Under the pieces are notes generated by a model that saw only the letters and a program-made list of their open reading frames with translations, made no database searches and was not told where the DNA came from. DNA of 64,000 nucleotides, from the NCBI GenBank assembly GCA_031292565.1, contig JARLGW010000001.1, forward strand, positions 912,435 through 976,434. Direction: 5' to 3'. How positions within the stretch are numbered: the stretch's first letter is position 1; every line of letters starts with the position of its first letter. Positions 17,886 through 26,768 of this stretch are shown here, piece by piece. The DNA comes from Paludibacteraceae bacterium. GTDB taxonomy: Bacteria > Bacteroidota > Bacteroidia > Bacteroidales > Paludibacteraceae. A program made the position numbers and the translations under genes.

Positions 17886-19151
17886 TTATCGCATTTTTAA
17901 AGTAATGATTGTTAACGTAGCCAGTATCATGCCTATTATCCAGAAACGAATTACAATCTTAGACTCCGGCATCGGGATAAGAGGCTTTTGGAATAATGCC
18001 TGAATACCACTATTACCTGGTTTTTGGAAATGATGATGTAGCGGTGCCATCTTAAACAGGCGCCTTCCTTCGCCAAATTTTTTCTTGGTTATTTTGAAAT
18101 AAGATACTTGCAACATGACGGATAGATTTTCCACCAGGAACACGCCACATAGAATGGGTATTAAAAATTCCTTGTGAATAGCAATGGCAAACACGGCAAT
18201 GATACCCCCGATGGTTAAACTACCCGTATCGCCCATAAACACCTGGGCAGGGAACGAATTGTACCACAAGAACCCGATGGTGGCTCCGATAAACGCGGCG
18301 GCAAACACCACCAACTCTCCCGAACCAGGTATATACATAATATTAAGATAGCCTGCATAATTGATGTTACCCGACACGTAGGCCAGAATACCCAACGTGA
18401 CTCCCTGTATGGCGGAGGAACCCGTGGCCAGCCCATCCAGCCCATCGGTCAGATTGGCTCCGTTGGACACGGCGGTTACAATAAAAATGGTAACCAACAC
18501 AAACAATATCCAGCCTCCGGCTTGTTTATGCTCACCCATCCAATTGAATACATCGGCATAATTAAAGTTATTGTTTTTGAAAAACGGAATGGTAGTGGTG
18601 GTGGATTTTATGTTATCGCCTTTATACTGAACCACTACACTAGTGGTTTCCTGACACTTCATTACCTTCACGTTTTCCCTGATTAGGGCTTGAGGGCTTA
18701 AATACAGCGTGAGCCCCACGATAATACCTAACCCTATTTGTCCTACAATTTTAAATTTACCTTGTAAGCCTTCTTTATTCTTGCGGAATACTTTTATATA
18801 ATCGTCCAAAAAACCGATTCCACCCAGCCAAGCGGTAGTGATGAGCATCAGCAGGATGTAAACGTTATTCAACCGGGCTAATAATAGTACCGGAATTAGG
18901 ATAGCCAAAATGATAATAACACCACCCATAGTGGGTGTGCCTTTTTTACTCATTTGACCTTCTAGACCAAGATTTCGGATGGTTTCGCCTATTTGCTTTT
19001 GTTGCAAATAGTTGATAATTCGCTTCCCATACACGGTAGCAATTATCATGGACAAAATAAAGGCTAAACCAGCCCTAAAGGATATGTATTGAAACATACC
19101 TGCACCCGGCAGACCGATTTTTCCTAAATAATTGAATAAATAATAGAACAT
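17886..19151 (-). CDS. mraY: Phospho-N-acetylmuramoyl-pentapeptide transferase
   Basis: Membrane enzyme transferring phospho-MurNAc-pentapeptide to undecaprenyl phosphate (lipid I). 421 residues with about ten membrane segments, longer than E. coli MraY because of an insert at about residues 165-215, as usual in Bacteroidetes. Catalytic landmarks are [28 protein letters not shown] and the C-terminal [12 protein letters not shown]. It is 55 bases downstream of murE. Confidence 0.97.
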   Translation of the reverse strand: MFYYLFNYLGKIGLPGAGMFQYISFRAGLAFILSMIIATVYGKRIINYLQQKQIGETIRNLGLEGQMSKKGTPTMGGVIIILAILIPVLLLARLNNVYILLMLITTAWLGGIGFLDDYIKVFRKNKEGLQGKFKIVGQIGLGIIVGLTLYLSPQALIRENVKVMKCQETTSVVVQYKGDNIKSTTTTIPFFKNNNFNYADVFNWMGEHKQAGGWILFVLVTIFIVTAVSNGANLTDGLDGLATGSSAIQGVTLGILAYVSGNINYAGYLNIMYIPGSGELVVFAAAFIGATIGFLWYNSFPAQVFMGDTGSLTIGGIIAVFAIAIHKEFLIPILCGVFLVENLSVMLQVSYFKITKKKFGEGRRLFKMAPLHHHFQKPGNSGIQALFQKPLIPMPESKIVIRFWIIGMILATLTIITLKMR

Positions 19152-19206
19152 ATTTTTAAAATTAAGTTGGTTGGTTTCGTACTCTTTTAATTGGACTTCA
19201 TGAATT

Positions 19207-20646
19207 TCAGAAACAAGCTTTTACTTCTTCCCTATCGTCGAAATGATGTTTCACATCTCCAATAATTTGATAATCCTCATGGCCTTTGCCTGCCACCAGT
19301 ATTACATCGCCCGGCTGCGCCAAAGCACAAGCTGTTTTTATAGCCTGCCTGCGATCTACAATGGTAATCACCTTTTTCATATCGGTGGTATCCAGCCCGG
19401 CTAGCATATCGTTGATAATATCCTGAGGGTCTTCCTTGCGTGGGTTATCCGACGTGATAATTACTTGTTCGCTGCCGTTAGCAGCTTCTTTAGCCATCAT
19501 GGGGCGTTTGCCCTTGTCGCGGTTACCGCCGCAGCCGGCCACGGTAATCAATCGGCCTGCACCATCACGAATGTCGTTTATGGTATTTATCACGTTGGTT
19601 AGCGCATCCGGGGTATGGGCATAATCCACAATAACGGTGTATCCTTTCGGAGCCCGCAAGGTTTCAAAACGACCGGACACGGAGTGCAACGTGCTTATCA
19701 CACGCAGCACCTCCAATTCGTCCTTACCCAGCAACACGGCTGTACCAAAAACAGCCAATAAATTATATACATTGAATTTCCCGATAAAAGGAACTGCAAT
19801 TTCTTTCCCGTTCATTTCAAGCAACATGCCTTCAAAGGATTCTTCCAAGATTTTGCCTTTAAAATCGGCAATCGTGCGGGTTGAATAGGTTTTCTTCGTT
19901 GCCTTGGTATTTTGCAACATCACCAAGCCGTTTTTGTCGTCGATGTTTGTCAAGGCGAAAGCATCTGCCGAAAGTTCGTCGAAAAAAGCTTTCTTGGCAG
20001 CTATGTAGTTTTCAAACGTTTTATGATAATCAATATGATCGCGGGTGATGTTGGAAAAAATACCTCCATCAAAATCCAATCCCGCTATTCGTTTCTGAAC
20101 AATGGCATGCGAACTTACTTCCATGAAAGCGTATTCGCACCCGGCATCCACCATACGAGCCAAGAGTTGATTTAACTCCAGGGGGTCGGGTGTGGTATGA
20201 GTAGCCTCAACAGCTTCGCCATCCACGTAGTTGCACACGGTGGAAAGCAAACCTGCTTTATGCCCGAACTTGCGGAACATCTCGTATAATAAGGTAGCGG
20301 TGGTTGTTTTTCCGTTTGTACCAGTTACGCCCACCAGTGTCACTTTAGTTGAAGGGAAGCCAAACCAGGCGGAGGCCAACAGAGCCAATGCTTCGGCACT
20401 ATCTTTTACCTGAATAAAAGTTGCCTTTACATCTTTCGGAATTTCTTCACAAACAATAGCCACGGCTCCTTTTTCCACTGCCATAGATATATAATCGTGT
20501 CCGTCGGAACTAGTACCCCTAACGGCTATAAATAAATCGCCGGCAGCAACAGCACGGGAATCAAATTGAATGGATGCTATGTCCAAATCGGTTGCACCCA
20601 CTTGGTTTAGCACCTTTATAGTTTCTAATAATTCATTTAGTTTCAT
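19207..20646 (-). CDS. murE: UDP-MurNAc-tripeptide ligase (meso-diaminopimelate type)
   Basis: Adds the third stem-peptide residue. 479 residues, with FDSR at 28-31 (uracil-nucleotide pocket), ATP loop [11 protein letters not shown] at about 109-119, and the DNPR motif at 400-403. DNPR is the signature for meso-diaminopimelate as substrate, so the peptidoglycan is predicted to be of the mDAP type. GKGHEDYQ near residue 454 is the usual C-terminal motif. murF is not next to it and must be elsewhere in the genome. Confidence 0.97.
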   Translation of the reverse strand: MKLNELLETIKVLNQVGATDLDIASIQFDSRAVAAGDLFIAVRGTSSDGHDYISMAVEKGAVAIVCEEIPKDVKATFIQVKDSAEALALLASAWFGFPSTKVTLVGVTGTNGKTTTATLLYEMFRKFGHKAGLLSTVCNYVDGEAVEATHTTPDPLELNQLLARMVDAGCEYAFMEVSSHAIVQKRIAGLDFDGGIFSNITRDHIDYHKTFENYIAAKKAFFDELSADAFALTNIDDKNGLVMLQNTKATKKTYSTRTIADFKGKILEESFEGMLLEMNGKEIAVPFIGKFNVYNLLAVFGTAVLLGKDELEVLRVISTLHSVSGRFETLRAPKGYTVIVDYAHTPDALTNVINTINDIRDGAGRLITVAGCGGNRDKGKRPMMAKEAANGSEQVIITSDNPRKEDPQDIINDMLAGLDTTDMKKVITIVDRRQAIKTACALAQPGDVILVAGKGHEDYQIIGDVKHHFDDREEVKACF

Positions 20647-20655
20647 AGCTATATA

Positions 20656-22794
20656 TTATTTTAAGGTTAAATTAATAGCCTGTCCTTTTTTTAATGGTAA
20701 CCCTGCTTGTATGGATTGTGCACACACCCGGCCTCTACCTGTTATTGTGGCTTTCAATCCCATCTTTTCCACTAGGAAGAGGGCATCTTTCAATCCCATA
20801 CCTATTACGGAAGGTACTGTTTTGGCTTGATACCGATAGGGCTGAAAACGTACTGTATTGGTAGTATCGGCTTGGGCTGAAACCCAATTAGGAAATTTCG
20901 CGTCGTCAAAGTGAAATTTTAATCCTTTAAGCACAACGGATAAGGCGTTGATATTTCCCGTTGCAATGGCCGGTTGGCGTGTACGCAACGAATCGAATTG
21001 AAATTTATCTATGGTTACAAACGATCTCTTTGCCATGATACGTTCGGCAATTTCTCTAAACACAGGGCCGGCCATGTTTCCTCCCGAAGGAACACCCACC
21101 GGGTTACGGATGAAAACGATGCACGTGTATTGCGGATTTTCATACGGGTAAAATCCACAAAAGGACACTTGATACTTGTATTGGCTGTCGTCCGATTCTT
21201 TTCCGTTATAATCATAACGAGCCGTTCCCGTTTTACCCGCAATGCGCACGTAAGCGGATTTAACTGCCTTTCCGGTTGAATGTTCGGGAGCTTCCACCAC
21301 CTGAAGCATCATATCTTTGATGGTAGCAAGTGTTCGTGGCGAACAAATGGATTTCTTCAATACCTTGGGCTCAAACTCTTTGACTACCTGTCCGTTTCTA
21401 ACTATTTTTTTGATAAAACTAGGTGCTATCATTTCCCCGTTGTTGGCAATGGCGTTGTAAAATGCCAACGTGTAGAGCAACGGCATATTAACGGAATAAC
21501 CAAACGCCATAGATGCCAAATCGGAAGGAGCCCATAACGGATTTTCATGAGGGCCGCGAATAGATGCTTTTACAGCTCCGGGAAAGCCTACATCCATAGG
21601 CATACCTACACCCATTCTACGCAAAGTATTGACATACCGTTGAGGATCATTTTTATAGGCACGGTATATCAGTTTGGACATTCCCACGTTGGACGAACGG
21701 ATTATGGCATCAGCAGCGGTTATTTTTCCATTAGACATTTCGCCCGTGTTATGGTCGGAAATCAACACCTTCTCGTTAAACTGCCATTTACCTTTTCCAC
21801 AATCCACAGTATCAGTTGGTTTCACCAACCCGTCCTCCAGTGCGGCCATCATAGCCGGTATTTTAAATGTGGAACCGGGTTCGAGCCTATAACGAAGCAC
21901 GATACTTTCCGACTCCCGGTAAACGCCCTGATCCTCACGTTTTAAATTCACGCAAGCCTTTACCTGTCCTGTTTTTGTTTCCATCAGCACCACGCAACCC
22001 AAGTCGGCATTCAAAGCCGAGAGCCTTTCGCGCAAAGCTTTCTCGGCAATGTCCTGCATTTCCACGTTAATGGTGCTCATAATGTCGGCTCCATTTTCAG
22101 GCTCCTGATTTGGAACCAAAATATTAGCTCCGGCTTTACGCTCAAAATGAGCTTTGCCCGGCTTACCTCTCAGATATTGATCGTAAGCAGCCTCAATTCC
22201 ATATTTAGCCCCTTTGTTTTTTTCGCCAAACAAATCGCCAATGGTAATGGCTGCTAACGAACCGTATGGCTTGATACGTTTTACTCTTTTTTGAGCAATC
22301 AGCCCGCTACGGATACCCAAGCGAAATAAGGGGAATTCTTTTATCGCCTTATAATCTACATGCGAGATTTTAATTTTATTTATCGGGAAGTTTCTTTGTT
22401 TGGAAATATATCCCTGCATCAAGTAATTGCGATATTCGGTGGGTGTTTTATCCTTGAACTTGGCGGATAAACATAACGCCAACGAATCCAAATTATCCTT
22501 AAAAAGCTTTCCACCTTTGTCTCTCAACGCGGGAGTTTGGAAGTCGATAGATAAAAAATAATCGGGGACGGTGGATGCCATTAGCAAGCCTTCGTCCGAA
22601 TAAATGTTTCCACGGGTAGGCTCTATTTCCAGTTCTCGGTTCACTCTTCGCAAGCTGTCGCTCAAAGCTAGCCAACGTTGCTTTTCGGGATGTTGTATTT
22701 GAATAATCTTGCGTACCACCAAACCAAACCCAATCGCGATAAGAAAATAGATAATCGCGAAACGAATAATATAGGTATTTTTTGATGATGCCAT
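20656..22794 (-). CDS. ftsI: Division-specific transpeptidase FtsI (PBP3) with PASTA domain
   Basis: Class B penicillin-binding protein cross-linking septal peptidoglycan. 712 residues: N-terminal membrane anchor (residues about 9-29), pedestal domain beginning with the GNIYSDEG segment, then the transpeptidase domain with STFK (active Ser, about residue 308), SSN (about 365) and KTGTA (about 519). The last about 60 residues (VPSVIGMGLKDALFLVEKMG) form a single PASTA domain, the family version common in Bacteroidetes. The start codon overlaps the ftsL stop by one base. Confidence 0.96.
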   Translation of the reverse strand: MASSKNTYIIRFAIIYFLIAIGFGLVVRKIIQIQHPEKQRWLALSDSLRRVNRELEIEPTRGNIYSDEGLLMASTVPDYFLSIDFQTPALRDKGGKLFKDNLDSLALCLSAKFKDKTPTEYRNYLMQGYISKQRNFPINKIKISHVDYKAIKEFPLFRLGIRSGLIAQKRVKRIKPYGSLAAITIGDLFGEKNKGAKYGIEAAYDQYLRGKPGKAHFERKAGANILVPNQEPENGADIMSTINVEMQDIAEKALRERLSALNADLGCVVLMETKTGQVKACVNLKREDQGVYRESESIVLRYRLEPGSTFKIPAMMAALEDGLVKPTDTVDCGKGKWQFNEKVLISDHNTGEMSNGKITAADAIIRSSNVGMSKLIYRAYKNDPQRYVNTLRRMGVGMPMDVGFPGAVKASIRGPHENPLWAPSDLASMAFGYSVNMPLLYTLAFYNAIANNGEMIAPSFIKKIVRNGQVVKEFEPKVLKKSICSPRTLATIKDMMLQVVEAPEHSTGKAVKSAYVRIAGKTGTARYDYNGKESDDSQYKYQVSFCGFYPYENPQYTCIVFIRNPVGVPSGGNMAGPVFREIAERIMAKRSFVTIDKFQFDSLRTRQPAIATGNINALSVVLKGLKFHFDDAKFPNWVSAQADTTNTVRFQPYRYQAKTVPSVIGMGLKDALFLVEKMGLKATITGRGRVCAQSIQAGLPLKKGQAINLTLK

Positions 22795-23171
22795 TATTTT
22801 TCGGGTTTTATAACGATTGAGGGTACGCGCGAAACTTGCAAATCGGGTATGACCGCACTAACAGAATCTTCAATAACCGAACCCCGGCTTTCTTCGGTTA
22901 GTTCGGCGGAAATGCCGAGGAACTCAAATCTTCGGTTTTCAATTTCTTTTACCAGCTCCCGCTGACGGCGCATAGCCGTGTCGCAAGTATATCTGTTTCC
23001 AATATAAATAATACAAAAGGATGCTACCAGAAAGACCAAAATATACTGACGGCGGATGGATTTCCGAACAAGAATATTCCCATCTATCAAATCTTGAAAA
23101 ACGCTTCCTATTTTTGATAAATTCGGATTCGTTTTAATATCATTAATTAATGTAGAAAACTTACCTGCCAT
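22794..23171 (-). CDS. ftsL: FtsL-like division protein
   Basis: 125 residues. A cytoplasmic N-terminus of about 45 residues, one membrane segment (ILVFLVASFCIIYIGNRYT, about 45-63) and a short periplasmic region likely to be coiled coil (RRQRELVKEIENRRFEFLGISAEL, split by charge pattern). No sequence signature is certain; the call comes from size, topology and the invariant position between rsmH and ftsI, where Bacteroidetes carry their own FtsL-type family. Confidence 0.82.
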   Translation of the reverse strand: MAGKFSTLINDIKTNPNLSKIGSVFQDLIDGNILVRKSIRRQYILVFLVASFCIIYIGNRYTCDTAMRRQRELVKEIENRRFEFLGISAELTEESRGSVIEDSVSAVIPDLQVSRVPSIVIKPEK

Positions 23172-23175
23172 CTTT

Positions 23176-24081
23176 TTATTTCTTTTCTGCTATTCTAAGT
23201 TTTGCACTTCGAGAGCGTGGATTTCTAATTACTTCTTCCTCCCCGGCAATCATTGCTTTATTGTTTATCACCCGCAAATCGGTAAGCGGATTGCCATAAA
23301 AATCTTTTTCCAGATTCCCTTCAAAATTGCCGGTCTTCATAAAATTCTTCACCAAGCGGTCTTCCAACGAATGATATGTAAGAACGACCAACCTACCTTG
23401 CGGGTTGAGCACTTCCAACGATTGCTTGAGCAACAAACGCAGGGTTTCCATCTCATTGTTTACTTCTATACGCAAGGCCTGAAAAACACGAGCTATATCT
23501 TTTTTTTCTTTTTCCCTAAAGAAGAAGGGTTGTAGTATTTCCAAAAACTGATTTACCTTAACAATAGGAGTCTCGCTTCGCACGGCACACACGCGGCTGG
23601 CTATTTTCCGTGAGTTTCTGAGCTCACCATATAAATAGAAGACATCCGCTAAACGGCTTTCTTCGTACGTGTTCAATATGGTGGCGGCTGTAAAGGCCGA
23701 TTGCTTATTCATGCGCATATCCAGCTCGCCATCGAACCGGAAGGAAAATCCCCGATCGGCCTGATCGAAATGATGAAAGGAAACACCTAAATCACCCAAT
23801 ATGCCATCCACCTTTTCTATGCCGTGATACTTCAAAAAGTTTTTCAAATACTTGAAATTACTTTTCACAAAGATAAAACGACTGTCGTTCAATCTGTTGA
23901 CATAAGCATCTTCATCTTGATCGAAAGCGATAAGTTTCCCTTTTTCATTTAGTTTGGACAAAATCTCACGCGAATGCCCCCCCCCGCCGAAAGTTACATC
24001 CACATAGATGCCGTCGGGTTTTATATTAAGTCCGTTAATCGTTTCATCCAATAGAGCCGGTATGTGATATACCTCATTCAT
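23176..24081 (-). CDS. rsmH: 16S rRNA (cytosine(1402)-N4)-methyltransferase
   Basis: SAM-dependent methyltransferase acting on C1402 of 16S rRNA. 301 residues, with the SAM-binding motif DVTFGGGGHSREIL near residues 28-41, FDQDEDAY near 54, and GILGDLGVSFHHFDQADRGFSF (read in two parts) typical of the MraW family. The C-terminal half has YHSLEDRLVKNF. It overlaps mraZ by eight bases. The partner enzyme RsmI, which methylates the 2'-O of the same nucleotide, is also in this window (49781-50455). Confidence 0.97.
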   Translation of the reverse strand: MNEVYHIPALLDETINGLNIKPDGIYVDVTFGGGGHSREILSKLNEKGKLIAFDQDEDAYVNRLNDSRFIFVKSNFKYLKNFLKYHGIEKVDGILGDLGVSFHHFDQADRGFSFRFDGELDMRMNKQSAFTAATILNTYEESRLADVFYLYGELRNSRKIASRVCAVRSETPIVKVNQFLEILQPFFFREKEKKDIARVFQALRIEVNNEMETLRLLLKQSLEVLNPQGRLVVLTYHSLEDRLVKNFMKTGNFEGNLEKDFYGNPLTDLRVINNKAMIAGEEEVIRNPRSRSAKLRIAEKK

Positions 24082-24541
24082 TGCCGGTATCCTTTCTTTT
24101 AGTCATCTTTTCACGTAATAATTTTGCAAAATCGGCAGAAGAGAATTTAGCCGCTTCGTAAGCACCTTTTGCCCATAAGGCAAACCTGTCAACCCCACCT
24201 ACAAATAGCATATCCGATTCGGCACCAATTTGTTGTAAATATTTTTTCTGTATCAACACCCTGCCTTGAGCATCTACCTCCAGCCACTCGGCATCGGAAA
24301 CGAACTGCATCAACAGCATCTGATCCTGCGCGTCCCACTCGTCGAGTTTAGATTTAAAGTCATCAAGTTTAGCATTCCAAACAGCTTCAGGATAAATTAC
24401 CAAACAATTATTATCGGGGTCTTTACGCATTACCACAACATTCCGTTCGGTCAAAGCAAGAAGCTTCCTGTAAGACGCGGGAATAAACACCCGCCCCTTA
24501 ACATCTGCCTTCGCTTCAATATTGCCTATAAATGTTGACAT
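24074..24541 (-). CDS. mraZ: Transcriptional regulator MraZ
   Basis: First gene of the dcw cluster; 155 residues, normal for MraZ. Two AbrB-like half-domains are visible, each with the D-x-K/Q-G-R core: ADVKGRVFIPASYRKL at about 12-27 and EVDAQGRVLIQKKYL at about 91-105. MraZ forms a ring and represses its own promoter by binding direct GTGG-type repeats about 10 bases apart (family knowledge). Matching repeats lie in the promoter at 24587-24608. Length and motifs are intact. Confidence 0.96.
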   Translation of the reverse strand: MSTFIGNIEAKADVKGRVFIPASYRKLLALTERNVVVMRKDPDNNCLVIYPEAVWNAKLDDFKSKLDEWDAQDQMLLMQFVSDAEWLEVDAQGRVLIQKKYLQQIGAESDMLFVGGVDRFALWAKGAYEAAKFSSADFAKLLREKMTKRKDTGNE

Positions 24542-24575
24542 ACACTAACTTATTAATTTAGAATAGGTAAAGATA

Positions 24576-24583
24576 CAAAAATA
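24576..24583 (-). promoter_or_regulatory. dcw operon promoter (mraZ), -7 element
   Basis: Minus-strand TATTTTTG, an exact consensus match 35 bases before the mraZ ATG. The expected -33 position (about 24602-24606) falls inside the GTGG box at 24587-24608, so a protein on the box would block polymerase. Confidence 0.6.
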
Positions 24584-24586
24584 AAA

Positions 24587-24608
24587 TATCCCCCACTTTT
24601 CACCACTG
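24587..24608 (-). promoter_or_regulatory. Candidate MraZ operator (two GTGG repeats)
   Basis: Minus-strand reading CAGTGGTGAAAA followed by GTGGGGGATA: the words GTGGTG and GTGGGG begin exactly 10 bases apart. MraZ proteins are known to bind GTGG-containing repeats with about one helical turn spacing. The box covers the spacer and -33 region of the mraZ promoter. Confidence 0.6.
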
Positions 24609-24732
24609 AAAATAATTTATCAACAAAAATAAGACATATATTGACATATAATAAACATTTTAACAACAAGTTATCAACATTTAAACAGTTTTTATATCTT
24701 TCTAAATCAATTGTTTAAATAAAATAATTAAA

Positions 24733-24753
24733 AAGTGGTTAAAAATGGGGATA
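24733..24753 (+). promoter_or_regulatory. Second GTGG-type double box, inverted, facing glsA
   Basis: Plus-strand AAGTGGTTAAAAATGGGGATA. It matches the mraZ-side box over most positions (GTGGTkAAAArTGGGG) and again places the two G-rich words 10 bases apart, but on the opposite strand. It is about 105 bases upstream of the glsA -7 element. Confidence 0.45.
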
Positions 24754-24858
24754 CAAATTGTTTTTGTTAATTTTTTGATTTTAAAAACATCAAAAACAAT
24801 CACTGAAATTTACACTAAAATTTATGGCTCTGTAACCTATAGTTAGATAATTAATTTG

Positions 24859-24866
24859 TAATTTTG
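24859..24866 (+). promoter_or_regulatory. glsA promoter, -7 element
   Basis: TAATTTTG, exact consensus match 20 bases before the ATG at 24887. This position supports the ATG rather than the in-frame TTG at 24884 as start. Confidence 0.5.
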
Positions 24867-24886
24867 ACACATAAAGTTACATATTG

Positions 24887-25696
24887 ATGGCAGAATTAGT
24901 AGATATAGAAAAAGTTATCATGTCAAAAAACGGGGGAAAGCAACCATCTTCCCTTCTAGTTAGGATCCTTAAAAAGATTATACACGAAAAAGAAATAAAT
25001 CAGATATTAACCAATAGCAAGGCTGACAACGGTGTTGACTTCGTAGATGATGTATTAAACGCCTTGGATGTAAAGATAGAAGTAACGGGGTTTGAAAATA
25101 TTGACCCCAACAAAAAATACATTTTTGCTTCGAACCACCCACTTGGAGGGCTCGACGGGATGAGCCTTATAAAAGTGATAGGACGACAATATGACGGGCA
25201 AATTAAATTTATGGCCAACGACTTGCTAATGAATTTAAAACCGCTGCGCAATACCTTTGTACCGATCAACAAGCATGGGGCTCAAGGCCGCACCTTTGCA
25301 GCTGCCGTTACCGAAGCTTTCGACTCTGACAATCAAATACTCATATTTCCAGCCGGAGCCTGTTCGCGTTTTCGGGTTTCTAAAGGTATTTACGACTTGG
25401 AATGGAGCAAAACGTTCGTTAATAAAGCCGTTCAACACCAACGAGACGTTGTTCCCATCCGCTTCAAAGGCCGCAATTCCATCTTTTTTTATGCTTTAGC
25501 CTTTTTTCGGAAGTCAATAGGCATTAAAGTGAATATAGAAATGTTATTTTTGCCGCACGAAATGTTCGGCAACAAACATAAAACCTTTAAAGCTTACATT
25601 GGCAAGCCAATTCCGTGGGAAACCTTTGACAAATCAAAATCCCCTCAAAAATGGGCACAAAAGGTTAAAGAGACTGTTTACAAACTCAGCAAATAG
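24887..25696 (+). CDS. glsA: Lyso-lipid O-acyltransferase (glycine lipid synthesis, GlsA type)
   Basis: 269 residues in the PlsC-like acyltransferase fold. The acyltransferase motif appears as SNHPLGGLDG at residues 82-91; the spacing between His and Asp is one residue longer than the usual HX4D, as I remember for the OlsA/GlsA subgroup. FVPINK (about 124-129) and IFPAGACSRF (about 153-162) are the second and third motifs. Directly downstream is a GNAT-type N-acyltransferase, the same pairing that makes glycine lipids in Bacteroides (GlsB adds the first acyl chain to glycine, GlsA the second). The frame could start at TTG 24884, but the ATG at 24887 is preferred. Confidence 0.78.
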   Translation: MAELVDIEKVIMSKNGGKQPSSLLVRILKKIIHEKEINQILTNSKADNGVDFVDDVLNALDVKIEVTGFENIDPNKKYIFASNHPLGGLDGMSLIKVIGRQYDGQIKFMANDLLMNLKPLRNTFVPINKHGAQGRTFAAAVTEAFDSDNQILIFPAGACSRFRVSKGIYDLEWSKTFVNKAVQHQRDVVPIRFKGRNSIFFYALAFFRKSIGIKVNIEMLFLPHEMFGNKHKTFKAYIGKPIPWETFDKSKSPQKWAQKVKETVYKLSK

Positions 25697-25707
25697 AAAA
25701 ACTATAT

Positions 25708-26685
25708 ATGGAAAAGATCATTGATCCGATAGATGTTTCCCTAATAAAACAGGAACTTACACCGGACAAGTTGCTTCGAAAAACTAACAAAGCCAATAAT
25801 GAAATTTATGTTTTCACGGCTCAAGAAGCACCAAACACCATGCAGGAATTAGGCCGTTTGCGCGAAATAGCTTTCAGGGCTGGAGGAGGTGGAACCGGCT
25901 TGACCTGCGACATTGATGAATGCGATGAGATGGAAAATCCTTACAAACAACTTATTGTATGGAACGCTGAAGCAGAAGAAATTATAGGCGGATACCGGTT
26001 TTTTCATGGCAGCGAATTGAAATTCGATTCAAACGGACAACCCATACTATCCACCGCCCACATGTTTAATTTTTCCGATAAATTTATCAAAGAATATCTC
26101 CCTTACACCATAGAATTAGGTCGTTCATTTGTCCGCATCGAATATCAATCAACCAGAGCCGGAGCCAAAGGACTGTTTGCTTTGGATAATCTTTGGGACG
26201 GGCTGGGTGCTATAACCGTAACCTACCCCAACACGAAACATTTCTTCGGTAAAGTTACCATGTATCCAAACTTCGACCCTAGAGGACGCGATTTAATTCT
26301 GGCTTTTTTAAATAAATATTTTCAAGACAAAGAAAATCTGGTAACTCCTTTCCAACCGTTAAAAACAAGTATCTGTAACGAAGAAGCCGGAAAGTTATTT
26401 AATACAGGAGAGTTCAAAGAGGACTACAAAATACTGAATACCGCCGTGCGTGAGTTGGGGTTCAATATACCGCCACTGGTAAATGCCTACATGAGCCTTT
26501 CGTCGTCGATGAAAGTATTTGGAACCGCTATTAACGATGAGTTTGGCGACGTGGAGGAAACGGGCATCCTAATCTCGGTAAATGAAATCGAAAAGGAAAA
26601 ACAAATCCGCTACATCGAAAGCTTTATAAAAGAAGATTCCGGTTTGTTTCAAAAGCTCATCCAAAAGCTGATTAAAAAAGAATAG
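25708..26685 (+). CDS. glsB: Glycine N-acyltransferase (GNAT/hemolysin-like, GlsB type)
   Basis: 325 residues, starting 11 bases after glsA. The N-terminal two thirds match the acyl-carrier-protein-dependent N-acyltransferases related to OlsB (older name hemolysin): LREIAFRAGGGGTG, WNAEAEEIIGGYRF, ELGRSFVRIEYQ and FFGKVTMYP are visible. Such enzymes make the first, amide-linked acyl chain of ornithine or glycine lipids; with GlsA the product in Bacteroidales is expected to be glycine lipid. The C-terminal about 100 residues are less conserved. The gene ends at a long hairpin at 26697-26763. Confidence 0.78.
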   Translation: MEKIIDPIDVSLIKQELTPDKLLRKTNKANNEIYVFTAQEAPNTMQELGRLREIAFRAGGGGTGLTCDIDECDEMENPYKQLIVWNAEAEEIIGGYRFFHGSELKFDSNGQPILSTAHMFNFSDKFIKEYLPYTIELGRSFVRIEYQSTRAGAKGLFALDNLWDGLGAITVTYPNTKHFFGKVTMYPNFDPRGRDLILAFLNKYFQDKENLVTPFQPLKTSICNEEAGKLFNTGEFKEDYKILNTAVRELGFNIPPLVNAYMSLSSSMKVFGTAINDEFGDVEETGILISVNEIEKEKQIRYIESFIKEDSGLFQKLIQKLIKKE

Positions 26686-26696
26686 AACAAAAAGAT

Positions 26697-26763
26697 ATAG
26701 AACAAGAAAAGCGAAACTATGGATTTACATACGTTTCGCCTTTTTTGTTCGTTCTTGTTCTAT
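26697..26763. terminator. Bidirectional terminator between glsB and thrC
   Basis: Nested inverted repeats: outer arms ATAGAACAAGAA (26697-26708) and its complement (26752-26763), inner arms around AAAGCGAAAC and GTTTCGCCTTT with one bulged base, followed by a T run on the plus strand. It separates converging genes. Confidence 0.7.
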
Positions 26764-26768
26764 CAGGA

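Larger units (their letters stand above)
24542..24886. other. Shared control region between mraZ and glsA
   Basis: 345 very AT-rich bases between divergent operons. It holds the mraZ promoter, two inverted GTGG-type double boxes (24587-24608 and 24733-24753), two DnaA-box-like TTATCAACA words (24617-24625, 24671-24679) and the glsA promoter (24859-24866). No open frame is convincing. Confidence 0.7.

Noticed and set aside
24542-24886. Possible replication origin (AT-rich, DnaA-like words).
   Set aside because: Only two imperfect boxes, no dnaA/dnaN or rpmH neighbours, and the AT richness is explained by divergent promoters.
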